Assembly: GCA_010645155.1 (NCBI GenBank)
Contig: JAAGOF010000220.1
Span: forward strand, 302,968 to 366,967
Length of the DNA: 64,000 nucleotides
Direction of reading: 5' to 3'
From: Tigriopus japonicus
Lineage: Eukaryota > Arthropoda > Copepoda > Harpacticoida > Harpacticidae
The position numbers and the translations under genes are program-made. The notes under the pieces were generated by a model. It made no database searches. It saw only the letters and a program-made list of their open reading frames with translations, and was not told the origin of the DNA. Position 1 is the stretch's first letter. Each line of letters opens with the position of its first letter. Positions 21,175-33,592 of the stretch are shown here, one piece after another.

Positions 21175-21179
21175 AGACC

Positions 21180-22248
21180 CTAAATCTGAATCTTATCCCC
21201 GGGTCAAAAACGGACTAACCCTGGTTTGAACATACTATATACCGTATTTACCACAAAAACTAAATTACGAAAAAAATAAAGGGAACAAATTTGAATTGTT
21301 TCGTGCTCGCTTATGAGCAACTGCGTTGCTCACAACCCTTCCCCCCTGGATGTAATATTGGCAAGCGCACAGCTCATGTTTACAAAAATCCGCTCGTCAG
21401 CTGCCCTCGTTGGAGGCTTGTCAACAAATCTCAAATGCTGTTCCTTGTCGTACGTGAGTGTTGTCGCTTAGTACTGAAATTGCTTGTATTGATCTAAAAC
21501 AAGTAACTTATGCCAATAATAGAGTAATGGTCCTAGAAATTAAATGTTTGAGAAAAAGTCATGATAAACAAGTTCCAGATTATGTTAATGATGTGTTTCC
21601 TTAAAACTATCTTAGTAACTTCCAAATCAAAAGTCGCAAGTTTGTATGTTTGTGTTTAATGTTTAAATATGGTGGGAAGGGGGGTGTTCTTTGGTGTTGT
21701 TTATTTAGTTTACATCCTTCATGGTGCTGATATCACTCAAAGCTAAAACTTCATGCTAAATTTCCAATGTTGGGGAACACCTATTTCATTTCAGATGGCA
21801 ATGCAATACGTAGCGTGCACAAGGAAAACGCTAAAATGACTTCAATTGACGTTCTAAGTATTCACCAATCAATTTCGTATCTAGTTAGATTAAGTTTACC
21901 TAAAAAGTAATAAACTCATTGCAAATCAGCATGGAGATTCATCAAGAGCTGACATTACCGAATCAATTCACAGCAGCACTGGGCTTGAACGCGCATCGAG
22001 GTTTAAGGAGAACGGGAAGGTTATCTTCCGGCACCCACAGTTTTGGCCAGCCTTGGCCTTCAAAGGCTATTAAGGTCAAACATTATGCTTTCAAAGGTAA
22101 GCTGAGATCATGAGCATCAATTTGGTAGTAAATAGTGCATAGGTAAAGTTGCCTCAAACAGGTCGAACCCAAGAACCACAGTACATTGGAACCGACGTCT
22201 TGGGACCAAAATGGCACATGCGCGTACTCTTTTATTATAGCGCTCTAG
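21180..22248. other. No gene seen
   Basis: AT-rich sequence between the Gypsy element and a foldback MITE. Short frames (for example 21291-21497) have no recognisable domain. Confidence 0.4.
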
Positions 22249-22859
22249 TTTGAGTGATCTCTTCAAAAATCTTATCGCGGGCGGATGAAAGAAGAGAAAA
22301 GGCTTGTTTGGCAACAGTGGGTGGCTCGTGAGAATTTGGGTAGTTTAAGGGTTTTCGCAATTTACAGACCGCCCTTGTGAATTAGATGCCATGAAAAATG
22401 TCGAACTGCATGTTTGAACACCTTTGGTTAGGATTTTGGAAAAAAAATGCACACTGTATTTGCTCGTTCTTGCACGAGAAAATTCTCAACAAAAGGCCAC
22501 TTTTTTTTGGGTAAGTACAAGTGTAAGTGATGTTATAAGCACTGATTTGTATTGTAAAGCTCCAAAACCATCAAGGTACCAAACAAAATGCCGTGTTTTC
22601 TACGTGTTTCTTTTCAATATCAAAGGTCTTTTTTAAGTGCTTGCCATTTTTCAATCAAAAGAATAATTTTGCAAATTCTTACAAAACCGAGAGTCAAAAT
22701 GTCCAAACTTACAATTCGACATTTTTTGTAACATCTAAGTCATAAGGGCGGTCTGTAAAACGCGAAAACCCTTGCACTGACCAAAATCTTACATTGACGA
22801 ACAAGCCTTTTCTCTTCTTTTATCCGCCCGCGATAAGATTTTTGAAGAGATCACTTAAA
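22249..22859. mobile_element. Foldback MITE, copy 1
   Basis: Long inverted arms: 22249-about 22420 pairs with about 22690-22859. Shared words, allowing for strand, include GATCTCTTCAAAAATCTTAT, CGCGGGCGGAT and GGGTTTTCGC. The arms are interrupted by small unpaired blocks. A second copy at 44874-45503 has the same structure. No coding capacity was recognised. Confidence 0.85.
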
Positions 22860-24056
22860 CCTCCCCCTGCATGCCTCATTCGCCACCTCATTTGAAAAAT
22901 CGCCAGATTTTCGCCAAATTTCTTTTTACTAACAACCTTATGTACATAAATAGTCAATCATGCTGAAGTAATCATCAAGGAATATCTCGACTGGTCAATT
23001 CTTTAGTTTTGTTTTTCAACTTTTATTTCAACTTTTATCTTTTGATACACATTTCGACAAAAGCTCTCGAAGAAAAACGGAATGCCACCATATTAACTTT
23101 CCTTCATAATTTTTTATTTGTAGCACTAACAACGCGTTTCGGTTTGTAATTTGTGAACAAAATTGAAATTTTAGTAATGCCAAGTAACAAAATCTCTCGG
23201 ACTCTTTTCTGAAATGCTATGAAATTTATAACTCTTTAAAAGCAATGTTAATTGTATTATTATTACGTTAACGAAATCTGACCAATTGCCATTAAAAAAT
23301 CCCAAAATGTGACGTCATCACTCAAAAAGTAAAAAACACATTTTTATATCAAGACATTGTTCCTGCCCTGTAATTTGACCATACGATAATAAATTGAGTA
23401 GTAGACCATAAAGAGGGCGTAACCAAAACCAAACGGGCGCAATCGCAAAATAATAGGATGAACAATTTATTTAGGATTTCAATTGGCCCTACCATTTGGA
23501 AAAATCAAATTGGGAAATTTTTTGAATCAGTTACACATGTATTTGCCGAAGCTTTTGACTTCATAAAGTCTCTTTTTCCCAAACTCGCTTGTTAAAAATT
23601 CTTGTATGCATTTTTACCGATTTTAATTGGTACACAGAATGTCATTCCATGTAAAAGTAAAAAAAAAGAGAAAACCCGTGTGGGGAAAAGTCATGTCTGA
23701 TAAAAGCATCGGTCTGTAAGGGAGTTGGAATTAGCTGCCCCATAAAGGGCATGCCCCATGCCCTGCACATAGGACAGGTCACAGATAGGGGATAACAAGT
23801 CGACTAGATGATACTTAAAAACTTATGATGGGTCGTCTAATGGAAAGATTCGTCGCAAAGAGGGAGGAAGTAAGTTCTACATCCGAAGAGTGAAACAAAA
23901 TTGTCATGTTCTTGGTAAAAGCACAATCAAATCAAGAAACAATACTTTGGTCAAAGCTCTTCCCCTTTAGTGATTGTCATCCGAAATATTTAATCCTTGG
24001 TATTCAATGAGAATAAAAGTCAAAATCATAAAGAGAGAATCAAAATTTGCCTGAGT
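22860..24056. other. No gene seen; interior of a possible hAT-like element
   Basis: Begins with CGCCA-type words (22880-22920) like those clustered at 24057-24381, so this stretch may be the interior of one element. No transposase frame was found. Confidence 0.3.
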
Positions 24057-24381
24057 TATCGCCAAAAATGGGCGATTTTGCCAATTTTTTTCGCCAAATT
24101 TCCCCGATTTCGCCTAATTTTTCGCCAAATTTCCCCAATTTCGCCTAATTTTTCGCCAAATTTCCCCGATTTCGCCTAATTTTTCGCCAAATTTGCTCAA
24201 TTCGCCAAATTTATCGCCAGAAATACAAAAATCGCCAGATTTATCGCCAGTGATATCAAAATCGCCAGATTCATCGCCAGATCAGCTGATTTCGCCAGAT
24301 TAATTTTTCTTTCGCCAGACACGTTTCAAAATCGCCAGATTCGTGAAATCTGGCGATAGAAATCGCCAGTTGGCAACACTG
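24057..24381. repeat. CGCCA(A/G)ATTT array ending in a hAT-like terminus
   Basis: A minisatellite of about 31 bp (units containing CGCCAAATTTCCCC and CGCCTAATTTTT), followed by looser CGCCAGATT repeats. It ends at 24381 with TTGGCAACACTG. Read on the other strand the end is CAGTGTTGCCAACT, a hAT-type terminus, with the CGCCAGAT motifs just inside it. The left end and target duplication were not found. Confidence 0.65.
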
Positions 24382-25433
24382 GTATCTACTCTACTCACTC
24401 CACGTTGAGTGGCCTCGCAGCAACTCAGCGTGCTACAGAATTCAATAATAAAAGCGCTACTTGTGTGGTAAAAAAAGCTTATTCATGCGTTTTCTTTGAA
24501 ACATTTACTGCACGTAAATGAAGCGTCCAAGTGATAGCAATAAGGCCTGTTATTCCTTAATGCTCTACATATTCTGTTCAAGCTGAATATTTTGAACGTA
24601 GACAAGGTGCCTACTAGTGATGTGACTTGGGCAAGTAATGAGTCATCACAGACACCCAAGAACAAGTTGTTGACAAGCATTATTTGGGCAATACACCAAT
24701 ACACTTGGCAAGCTCAAGGAAAATTGGAAGATGCAGTTGCCGGCAGTTGCTCTTTGAAGAGTCAAAATACTTGCAGTGTGACTTAGAAGAAAAAGTGTCA
24801 AGTTGCATTTTCGATGATCTTTTGACCTTAATAATTTAGCAATAAATAGTGGAAGTGATACAAAAAATATTTCAATTTGGATAGCATTTGCAAAACCATG
24901 GTTTTTTTTTGTTTCGGTTCTAGGCCACACATGAATGCACTTTTGAGGCTAATCAAGACCAAGATGTAGAAGTCACACTTCCAGAACAATCTCGTTTACT
25001 CAGAGTTGCCGGCATGAAAAAGTAAAATGCCAAATCTTTTTTTAGTATTCTCGAAATCTTCTGTATTTCCCCATGTGAGAGAATTGAAGTGTGTAATTTT
25101 CTTAAAAATACATCCTTTCAAGGGTATGGGCCCTATTTAGCTGAATCAGCCTGGTTTAGTGAAATTCGGATGGCAAGTTTATTCTTCGTTCATGGCAAAT
25201 TTGGCTAACCTGTTAGCTGGGAAAAGTACTTGTACAAATACCCAAGCTATGCCAAGCTTCAGCAAGCCCAAGCACTGTGCCAGTACAGCTTGCCCAATCT
25301 CTTGTTTGCCCCCCATCACTAGTGCCTACCCAAAAATGTCTTGTCTGCTTCTTCAAATTTGGCGTTGCTGCACTGAGTTCTTTTAATACTAGAGGGAGTG
25401 TAAGCCTAAAAATGTGTCTCTGTTTGCCAACTG
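24382..25433. other. No gene seen
   Basis: Contains small frames near 24592-24786 and 25159-25386 without recognisable domains. Part of this may be the degraded 5' portion of the P-like transposase that follows. Confidence 0.3.
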
Positions 25434-25827
25434 TTGTTGGAGCTTGAGGAACAAGCAACTACTCCTGAATATAAGAACTTCCTCCACCAAATCAATCGAG
25501 GAGGTCTCTCTCTGCCAACAGATTTAGTTTTCTTATCTTGGGGCCTCTACAATGAAATTTTGGATCACGAAGATGGCAAGAAACTGCTTTTTCCAATCAA
25601 ATCAGCCGAGAGATGTGTTTTCTCTGACATTCACGAAGGCATTATCAGCTTGCTCTGAAACAGATCCGATCATGAAGACATTGTGCACGTCAGGCCATGA
25701 GTTCCAAACTATGAGCAAAGAAATTTCCAAGCGAATTTTCAATGTGTTTGGTAAAAACTTGAAAAAAGTGAAAGAAATTCGGAAATTCAAGCAAAAAGGT
25801 GTCTTTCTGCCTCTAAGAAGATCTTGA
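25434..25827 (+). pseudogene. P-element/THAP9-like transposase C-terminal remnant
   Basis: Two overlapping frames (25434-25658 and 25552-25827) read as consecutive parts of a P-type transposase C-terminus: first INRGGLSLPTDLVFLSWGL, then C-x3-H followed by the ISKRIFNVFGKN motif. The frame change and stop near 25656 show decay. No upstream THAP zinc finger or GTPase-like insertion domain was recognised. The assignment rests on motif resemblance from memory of the family and should be tested by a profile search. Confidence 0.5.
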
Positions 25828-27585
25828 AACTTCAATCAAAATCTTGAACACTACTGGCCATTGATTGATGGATTCTTGTGTATTTTGAATTATTGTGTTG
25901 CTGTTGATTAATGTGTTTCTTTTAATTTTTTGCATATGTTGCACTAGAAAATTTCAAAATATAGCCAAGGCTGTTCAAAAGAATATCTTTAAGTGTCTTG
26001 AACGTTTGATACAATTTAAACAGAATTTCTTTTTTGTTGTTAAAAGTTACGAGTAGCTTTTCTAGAAAAGTTAAGGAGTCTATCGTTGCTCTGACAAGTA
26101 GAGAAGTGGCAATTTTTTTGTGTCTTTTCCATGCATTAAAATACACCTATGTGTTGTGTTTAGGTGATATTTTTTGGAAGTCTCCAAAATATGTCCTCTA
26201 GCGAACTATCAACCAAAATAAAAAAGCCTTGAATTCACATGTTTTTTAACATGAATGCAGTTTTGTTTCTCGATTGGCTTTTTATAAGTATTCAACTACT
26301 GCACATGTGAGCAGTCTGATTTGTTTCTTACTTTTCGTCTTCATCTAATATGCATAGCAAATCACCCAGTGTGGACTTATCTGTATGAGATAATGAGGAA
26401 ATTGCTATTCAAACGAGGAAAAACACGAGCAGTTTATTATGTCTAGCAGCTTCGTTCTGCGTCAAGAACATTTTCTATGTCTGCGTAGTTTGTTGATTAT
26501 CCCTAACAAAACCCAAAACATTCATGGTCAAGATTGACTTCGTGATTTTCAGAGAGCACCACGACTTTTCAATGACATTTGAGAAAGCTAAAACAGTCAA
26601 ACGCAAAAGTATGTTTTACAATTGAATGATTGCATGAAAATAACTCAATTAAGAGGTCCAACGTTTCAGGTTTAGTTTTTTCTTGCCGCTAATATTTACG
26701 TTGATTGACCGCTTCATCGATCAACTGCTTGTCCTTATGAACAAACCAATCGAGTTCCATGAACTCAAGAATAGTGATGTGAAATCTGGGCTTTGGTATG
26801 ATATAATATGTTCTTTCTTCTTCCATCTCCTCCTTCACTTCATATCGGCAATAATTCGTACTCCTTTCTTGGCCCCAGCATCCTTTTCCTGACTTACCGA
26901 CTAGCTACCTTCCCGACCACATGTTGAATAAAACCTCTTATGAAAGTTCGTGAATGCCTCTTTATTCAAACCTCTACCAAACATCTTCCAGGCTTGGGCA
27001 AGTTTTTTCACGGGAGGTTGCAAGGTAGGGTCGCCTAAGTGAGATTTTGTGCTTTGCTAACAAACTCAAGCAAACACAAATTTGAGGTAAATTTGCAACC
27101 CTGATCCAAAGTTACAAAAGTCAGGGGCGCGTTTCTGTGCTTATTAATGAAAAACCGGTTTATGAAGATAGGTAGGCAGAAAGGAATACCATTTCACTGA
27201 AGGTAAATTGGCGACCCCGGTGTACGATGTCACGAAAAAAAGCTTGCCCAAGCGCCCAAGTCACATCACTACTCACATGTTTGTTGTCGTGTTTTGGCAA
27301 AGTGTTGCCGAATTGGCTCTTGTTTAGGATTTTGGGTCAGAAAGCCTGACTCAACCAGATATTTTAAAAGGCAAGAGACATACAACTTACATGTTTTGTT
27401 TGCACCAAAGTATGCTTTCATTTCATTTCAAAAGTATGTTAATCCTATTTGTGTATTTTCAAGTAAATTGTTCGTTAAACATTTGCTACGTAGAAGTTAA
27501 CATTGATATGCCTTCTTTTTAGAAGCCTGAGAACATTAAAAATACTCAAGACAGGGTAGACTTTGAGACAAAGCATGCTTAAAGC
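25828..27585. other. No gene seen
   Basis: AT-rich stretch with no supported coding exon. Frames at 26683-26892 and 27294-27500 lack recognisable domains. Confidence 0.4.
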
Positions 27586-28468
27586 ATGCATCCTCAAACA
27601 CAAAACATAGTTTGGAGCACTACTCTGCAAGCCTTGCGACCAGTCTCCGACTGCTCTTTGGTGGGGCTGATTTTGCGGAGAAAGACCTTCCACACTGACC
27701 TTGGAATACACTTTGACGACCGGCTGACCTTCAGTGGCCATTGCTCAGAGATAGGGTCTAAAGCGAACCAAATTTTGGGCATGATCAAAAGAAACTTTAG
27801 TACACGTAATCCGGATGTCTTTTTGTCCCTCTAAAAGATTTACGTGCGGCCTGTTTTGGAATTTTCATCGCAGGTGTGGTCCCCCCCAAATATTGGGGAT
27901 ATATTTCGATTGGAGCAAATCCAACACCGTGCAACTAAATGTGTTTCAGGAATGTTAAACTTCAGTTATGAAAACCGTTGAATGAAGCTGGATCTCCAGA
28001 CGTTACAAACGAGACGACTGCAAAAAGACCTCATACTGACATTTAAATTGTGCACTGGCCTAGCACAGTTGCAACCTTGTGGGTCCTTATTTGATTTCGG
28101 TGTGAAAACAAAACCTTGCGGTCCCACAACCCGTAAATTATCGAGTCGCCCAACACCTGAGCCCTTTGCCAAAAACCATATTCGATTTCACTCCTTTTTT
28201 TGTGAGGATGCCAAGGATTTGGAACAAATTATCGCTTTCAATCACAGACTGTGGAACAATTAGTTTGTTTAAAAAGAGCTTGATATGGAAAGTTTATCAT
28301 AGTTCATTTCAGTTTATCTTCCACATTGCGTGATATTGAATCGGACCTGTTCACGTGTACCAGCTCTTCTCTCCTTCCCCTTTTTATACCATTATTTTTC
28401 ACCTCCTATACTCTTTATCATCCTTGTGATGCTTGAGTGGATTATTCAATAAACAATAAACAAACAAT
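27586..28468 (+). pseudogene. LINE reverse transcriptase C-terminal fragment
   Basis: 5'-truncated non-LTR element. It reads DLGIHFDDRLTFSGHCSEIG, then KANQILGMIKRNF, a stop at about 27832, YVRPVLEF...VWSP in the next segment, and then a long tail frame (27982-28263). It belongs to the CR1/L2-like group. It ends at an AATAAACAATAAACAAACAA tail near 28447-28468. Confidence 0.75.
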
Positions 28469-29008
28469 ATGCATGACCAATTAGCTTACATGTTATGTCT
28501 GCGCCAAAGCACACTACAAGCATGCTTCCAGTATTGACTTATAGCATATTCTCAGCCTGTTGAGGCACTATATAATAAGATTTTTGGTTAAGCACGTGCA
28601 CTTAGAAGCTAGAATTCACTTGGAGTCGTCCAAGGAGCCCGAGCCTTAAAAAGATCCAAAATAGGAGATGCCCATTGGTGAAGTACGCTAGAAATAGGCA
28701 TCTCCATACACAAAACACATGATCTATAGCCGTGGAGTATGAAATGGCAGCACTGAAAACTTGAAACACATAAGAGTCCATTAAAATTCTAAACATCTAT
28801 TGGCTGGAGTGTGGGAAAAAGATGTCAAGCGGATAAGCCTGGAAAATGTCACCTAACCAAAAACGTTGGGAACCAAACATATTGATATTTTTCTGTGATA
28901 GAACAATTGGTTTGATTTACTTTCACTTTAATATTAGTCTGCATATGGATTTATAGTAATCCAACCAAAGTTGGGCATAAGAATACTCGTTCTTAGATTG
29001 GAGCTCAA
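28469..29008. other. No gene seen
   Basis: Intergenic AT-rich DNA between a LINE fragment and a SINE remnant. Confidence 0.4.
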
Positions 29009-29135
29009 ACATGCCGTCAGGCGTACTGGGTCTGAATGGCCAGGGTTCGATTGCGGCTGATTGACACCCTCCAAATGTCTCAACTAATAGGAGTCGAAAG
29101 TTAGCATTGAACTAAATTTCAATGCAAACAACTGC
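29009..29135 (+). mobile_element. Degraded tRNA-derived SINE fragment
   Basis: Matches the first third of the SINE at 11291 with many changes. A B-box-like GGTTCGATTGC lies near 29043, followed by the GACACCCT and GAGTCGAAAGTTAGCATTGAA segments. It lacks the second tRNA-like part and the tail. Confidence 0.7.
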
Positions 29136-29898
29136 AAATGTATTGTGAAAAAACTCTTGGTCAAAAATATTTTTGTTGCTAATCTAATTTAGATTTCGTT
29201 TGTAGGCTAGGGGATCGTGGATTAATCCGAATTTCGAAAATTCGGATGAAGAATTAATCCATCAGAAATAAATTGGATTAATTTTAAAATGATTATAACG
29301 AAAGATAAATCAATGTAAATCGAAGTTCTGGCTAAATGATAACGATATATTTAGAACTGTCTGAAAAAAAGATGTCAGAGAAGATTGAAAGTTTTAGGAT
29401 TAATAACATAAATTATGCTTAACTACTACTTTTTACATCTAAGGTTTTGTGGTGAGCTTCAAAATAGTTGAAGTTTTAGATTCAGAAATCGCCTTCGTCC
29501 ATCCTTAACTAGCTTCTGAAATCATATTCTACTTACAGTATGCCTAATTTGCCGACACAATGAATGAAACAAAGAATCATACAAAAAGTGACATTGTTGA
29601 TTCATTCAGAACATGCAATATAAAAAACAAACCCATCATGCACCATATACAGAAACAAATTGAACAAATCGAAAGTACGCGTAATATTCAGAAGCAATGC
29701 ATAAATGCAGAAATGAATCGACAAGAATATAAATCTTGAACTTGATTTGTCTCAAGCCTTCAAGTTGTGAAAAGAGCTGCCAATATTTTAATTCCTTATG
29801 CTAAGAGATCTAAATAAGATACTTCAGCAAGTACTAATTCAACAATAAAAACAAAACTGTGCTTCCTCTTTTCAGTTTTCTTTCGGAGATGTTTACGG
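29136..29898. other. No gene seen
   Basis: Includes a short inverted repeat around 29218-29262 (GGATTAATCCGAATTT...GAATTAATCC) that resembles the AATCCGAA motif of the hAT-like element at 30675. The rest is plain AT-rich sequence. Confidence 0.4.
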
Positions 29899-30169
29899 TC
29901 AAGGAGAGAGGACGAAATTATTTCCAACATTTAAATACTATTTAGATAAACGGTTAGTTAGAATTATTTTTATGTGATATGAATACTGTTTATGAATTTT
30001 AATCCTGTTTGTCTGAATAGTATTTAAATAATTTTTTGGCGGGTTGCGGATTTTTATTACCGCTACTAGGTCATAAACGTTAGTTACTGCATGAGATAAA
30101 ATTTAAAATTTACATTTATTTGAAATTTGGTCTACAAATAATGGAAATAATTTCGTCCGCTCTCCTTGA
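29899..30169. mobile_element. 271-bp inverted-repeat MITE
   Basis: Ends TCAAGGAGAG(A/C)GGACGAAAT and onward match as a 28-bp inverted repeat with one mismatch (29899-29926 and 30142-30169). AT-rich core, no coding capacity. No clear target duplication. Confidence 0.75.
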
Positions 30170-30666
30170 CTGCAAATTGTAGAATGTCATGAAATATAGA
30201 AATCTAATAAGGCATGTCCTCGCAATAAAAAAAATCGATTAGTGTCCTCCCTTGATATGAGAATAACTCACTATCAGTATTATTTGTGCGGTTATGGACC
30301 AAAAACGTTGATTAAATGTTGTTATCCATCATTGTTGATAATTCCACTTTTGAATTATACTTGTTTAAGATTAAGTAATTGGTCATGGACAACCGAAGCA
30401 AGTTGAGACATATTTCGAAAAGTAGCCGTAACGTTGATTTAAGTCTACAGAAACTGCTAAAACGAGTTGAGCAACGAAAATGCTAAACAAAAAGGCCATA
30501 AAACAATGATGATCCGCGTCAAAATTTACCCCAATGTTTTAGTGCAACAGTGCCTTCTACACATCTGTAACTTAGGTAAAGAATAGTTCCAAAGATTTCC
30601 CGCCAATAAATCAGTTGTTCTAGATGTAACTGACTTTATTCTCTGCTCGTGCTTGGACCGCCCAGG
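30170..30666. other. No gene seen
   Basis: Sequence between the MITE and the insertion site of the next element. No recognisable frame. Confidence 0.4.
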
Positions 30667-30674
30667 GTGGCCAG

Positions 30675-31968
30675 TAGAGCTGTGCATCGGATCCGAAAGG
30701 TCCCCAAAATCCAATCCGAACTTAATTTCTTAAATCCGAATCCGAATCCGAATCCGACTGCTTCCATTCAATCCGAACGAATCCGAATCCGAAAATTTGC
30801 TACTCAATCCGAACGAATCCGAATCCGAAAATTTTTGCCTAATCCGAACGAATCCGAATCCGAAAATCTTCTGCCCAATCCGAACGAATCCGAATCCGAA
30901 AATTTTGGGCAAAATCCGAAAAAAATCCGAAAATTTGGCGATAATCCGAAAAAAATCCGAAATGTTTTAGCTCAATCAGACATTAATTCAAAATTTTTTC
31001 CTCATTCCGATTTATATCTGATTATTTTGTTATTTTGGCATAAATTGGAAATCACAACACTACTTCAATTAGAAGTGCCCAGAACAAAATCTTTTGATAT
31101 AATATATTTTATTAATATTTCCACATTAAGTCTTAATTTTTTTAACATTTTGGCATTTTTCAGGAAAAAATAAGCATTTTCTTGTTTTTTATGCAAAATA
31201 TTTCAGGACAATTAGAGCAAATTAATGAATGCTCTTTGCACAATAGAATTTCCCAAAATGAACCAAATATGTTAAAATGTTTACAAAAGGATATTAATTC
31301 AAAAAATCACAAGCATACCAGCAGTCAAATGCAGAAAAAACTGCGTAATTAAATAGGGTAAAAACATTTCTATCTTTAAGTCAGTTTGGTGTCAAGTGGG
31401 CTGATATTTACGCACTTAATTGTAATCCAGGGGTGAATACTTGGCAAAATCTTTACTTTTTCAAATAGGATGGTTTTGCTTTGAAGACGTTTTGTAACTT
31501 TTTGATGCTGTTTTTACTACAAAACCTTTCTATGATTCTCTTAATATAGAAATATTTGATCTGCAAATGCTATTATTTAATTGGTAAAATCTGAAACATT
31601 AAAATACCTTGTGGAGTCATTAAAAAATTCAGAGTTGAAGGCAGGAGATTGCATTTAAATCATCAAACAAAAAAGGTCTCATGATGAAAATATTGTGAAT
31701 TGAAATAAAAAAGTAAAATGAAAAATTTGGATTGGTTTCGGATTATGTCGGATCCGAAAAATATTTCGCAAATCCGAATCCGAATCCGACAGGTTTTGGA
31801 AAATCCGAACGAATCCGAATCCGAAAATTCGCGCTAAAATCCGAAGGAATCCGAATCCGAAAATTCGCGCTAAAATCCGAACGAATCCGAATCCGAAAAT
31901 TCTTGCGGCAATCTGAACGAATCCGAATCCGATCGGATCCGACTTTTCGGATCCGATGCACAGCTCTA
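30675..31968. mobile_element. hAT-like family C element (AATCCGAA arrays)
   Basis: Perfect inverted ends TAGAGCTGTGCATCGGATCC, extended by a few bases, are flanked by the perfect 8-bp duplication GTGGCCAG (30667-30674 and 31969-31976). Arrays of AATCCGAACGAATCCGAATC-type repeats lie just inside both ends (about 30705-30970 and 31735-31950). They run in the same direction at both ends, unlike in family B. Frames within the arrays (for example 30649-31173) are translated repeats. No transposase. Confidence 0.93.
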
Positions 31969-31976
31969 GTGGCCAG

Positions 31977-32270
31977 GCGCTACACACCGATATATTTAGT
32001 TCACATTCTCTTTTACTTTGTACATTTGCCAATAGTACAATTCATAGTGATGGTCAATTTTCATGCCTCTGGACAGCCTCCTTCCTCTATGTTAGATCAA
32101 CGTAGTATCAGGCCTTCAGACATATTTCAACATTAGGGGACCACCCTAATTCCAGGCACTCATCTTTCGAAAACCTGGGTCTTTGATCCAAAAGGGTTTC
32201 CAGTCCACGCATTAGTGGAGTCTCGCCCTTTTGGAACGACGAAAAAGAGCCCTCGAAACCGTGTTCTTGA
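31977..32270. other. Spacer between two hAT-like insertions
   Basis: Continues the target sequence of family C. No gene recognised. Confidence 0.4.
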
Positions 32271-32278
32271 CACACAAT

Positions 32279-33074
32279 CAGGGTTGGGGAGTAATTGTAA
32301 TTGCAATTACAATTACGTAATTTCAATTACAATTACATGTAATTGTAATTAATTACAATTTTGGGCCAATTAATTGTAATTGTAATTAATTACAATTTTG
32401 GGCCAATTAATTGTAACTGTAATTAATTACAATTTTGGGCCAATTAATTGTAATTGTAATTAATTACATTTTTGGCCATGTAATTGACGAATTTTTAATC
32501 ACAAATTACCAATTACATTTCAAACTCTTAGTTCTTCAAATTAACCATAATATCAATTAATAGTTTGAGTTTTTACTAACAAGTAGCTTTTGTTACAATA
32601 CACACCCAAGCTATAATGTTTAAATACTTTGAACTAAAGTAGCTTTTTTGTGTCAGGAGGAAGGCTTTTCCCAACTAAGGGCAGACAAATGAGGTGGAAA
32701 AATAAAGTTTTAAAATATCGTCATACTTGATATATGTGTTTTAAAGTTCATGATTTCTGGAAAAGAAAAATATGCTTGTGGTTCATAGCATATTAGTTTT
32801 GATATTTAAGCCCGTTCATAAACTTTTGGTTTTTGTAAATCACTCTTTCATATTATCCTGTCAGGCATTTGGTGAATCGCCATTTTAAAATGGCAAATCT
32901 GTTTATTTTTCATCGTTTTGGAAAGGCAAAAGGGTGAAAGAGAAGGAAGGATTATAATTGACATGTAATTGACATGTAATTGTCATGTAATTGTCATGGT
33001 AATTAATTACATTTTTCGACAAAGTAGTTGTAATTGTAATAAATTACATTTTTCAAGTAATTGACCCAACTCTG
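32279..33074. mobile_element. hAT-like family D element (TAATTGTAATTA arrays)
   Basis: Ends CAGGGTTGGGG and, inverted, CAGAGTTGGGTC. It is flanked by the perfect 8-bp duplication CACACAAT (32271-32278 and 33075-33082). Arrays of near-palindromic TTGTAATTAATTACAA lie inside both ends (32290-32480 and 32960-33060). 796 bp, no coding capacity recognised. Confidence 0.92.
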
Positions 33075-33199
33075 CACACAATAGAATGTGTGGTCCGGTC
33101 CGGGGCTTGTTCATTCCGGGCATTGTGCATAATGTAGTGTTTACTATAGCGGATCCAGTATGATTCTCATCGAACACGGATACATTTGTTATCATTGTT

Positions 33200-33592
33200 C
33201 AAGAAGCACGGAAATCATGAAATGGGAGGCTAGCAATGAGAATTATGATTTCCAGCAGACACAAAGCATTTGCGTTCTTCTGCAAATGAGACCTGGCTTG
33301 CATTGAGAAGAACACGTATTTCAAATTTCAGCCCAATCGAATGTCGGAGTGAAAAGTTCTGCCTTCTCAAACTTATGTACTGATGAGTGCAATTCATTCT
33401 CGGTAGGATTTACACTGAACTTCGAGTGAGCATAACTTTTGTCTCCGACGTTCGATTGAGCTGAAAATTGGAATACGTATTCTTGTCAACATATTCAAGG
33501 TCTCATATGCAGAAAAACCTAATTGAATTGTTCTTACTGGAAATCATTATTCTCATCTCTAGCCTCCCACTCCATGATTCCAGTGCTTCTTG
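33200..33592. mobile_element. Foldback MITE (CAAGAAGCAC ends)
   Basis: Inverted arms of about 150-190 bp: CAAGAAGCAC...GTGGGAGGCTAG...GATTTCCAG on the left pairs with the complement on the right. The flanks CATTGTT and CATTATT may be a decayed duplication. A single arm recurs at 40054-40252. Confidence 0.85.

Larger units (their letters stand above)
5197..21179 (+). mobile_element. Ty3/Gypsy LTR retrotransposon, heavily nested
   Basis: Two LTRs (5202-5445 and 20968-21174) share their sequence apart from two indels and a few substitutions. They are flanked by identical 5-bp duplications, AGACC at 5197-5201 and 21175-21179. Between them, in order on one strand, lie a primer-binding site, gag with zinc knuckles, aspartic protease, reverse transcriptase, RNase H and integrase. 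That is the Ty3/Gypsy order. The element's own sequence adds up to about 5 kb, a usual length for the group. The other 11 kb consists of at least seven later insertions, several of which can be removed exactly using their target duplications. Frameshifts and stops show it is dead. Confidence 0.93.

Noticed and set aside
26925..26999. TG...CA stretch with AATAAA that looked like a solo LTR
   Set aside because: No second copy and no target duplication could be found in the window.
30649..31173. 174-codon frame, and its mirror at 31732-32136
   Set aside because: They are translations of AATCCGAA arrays inside a hAT-like element with no independent coding evidence.
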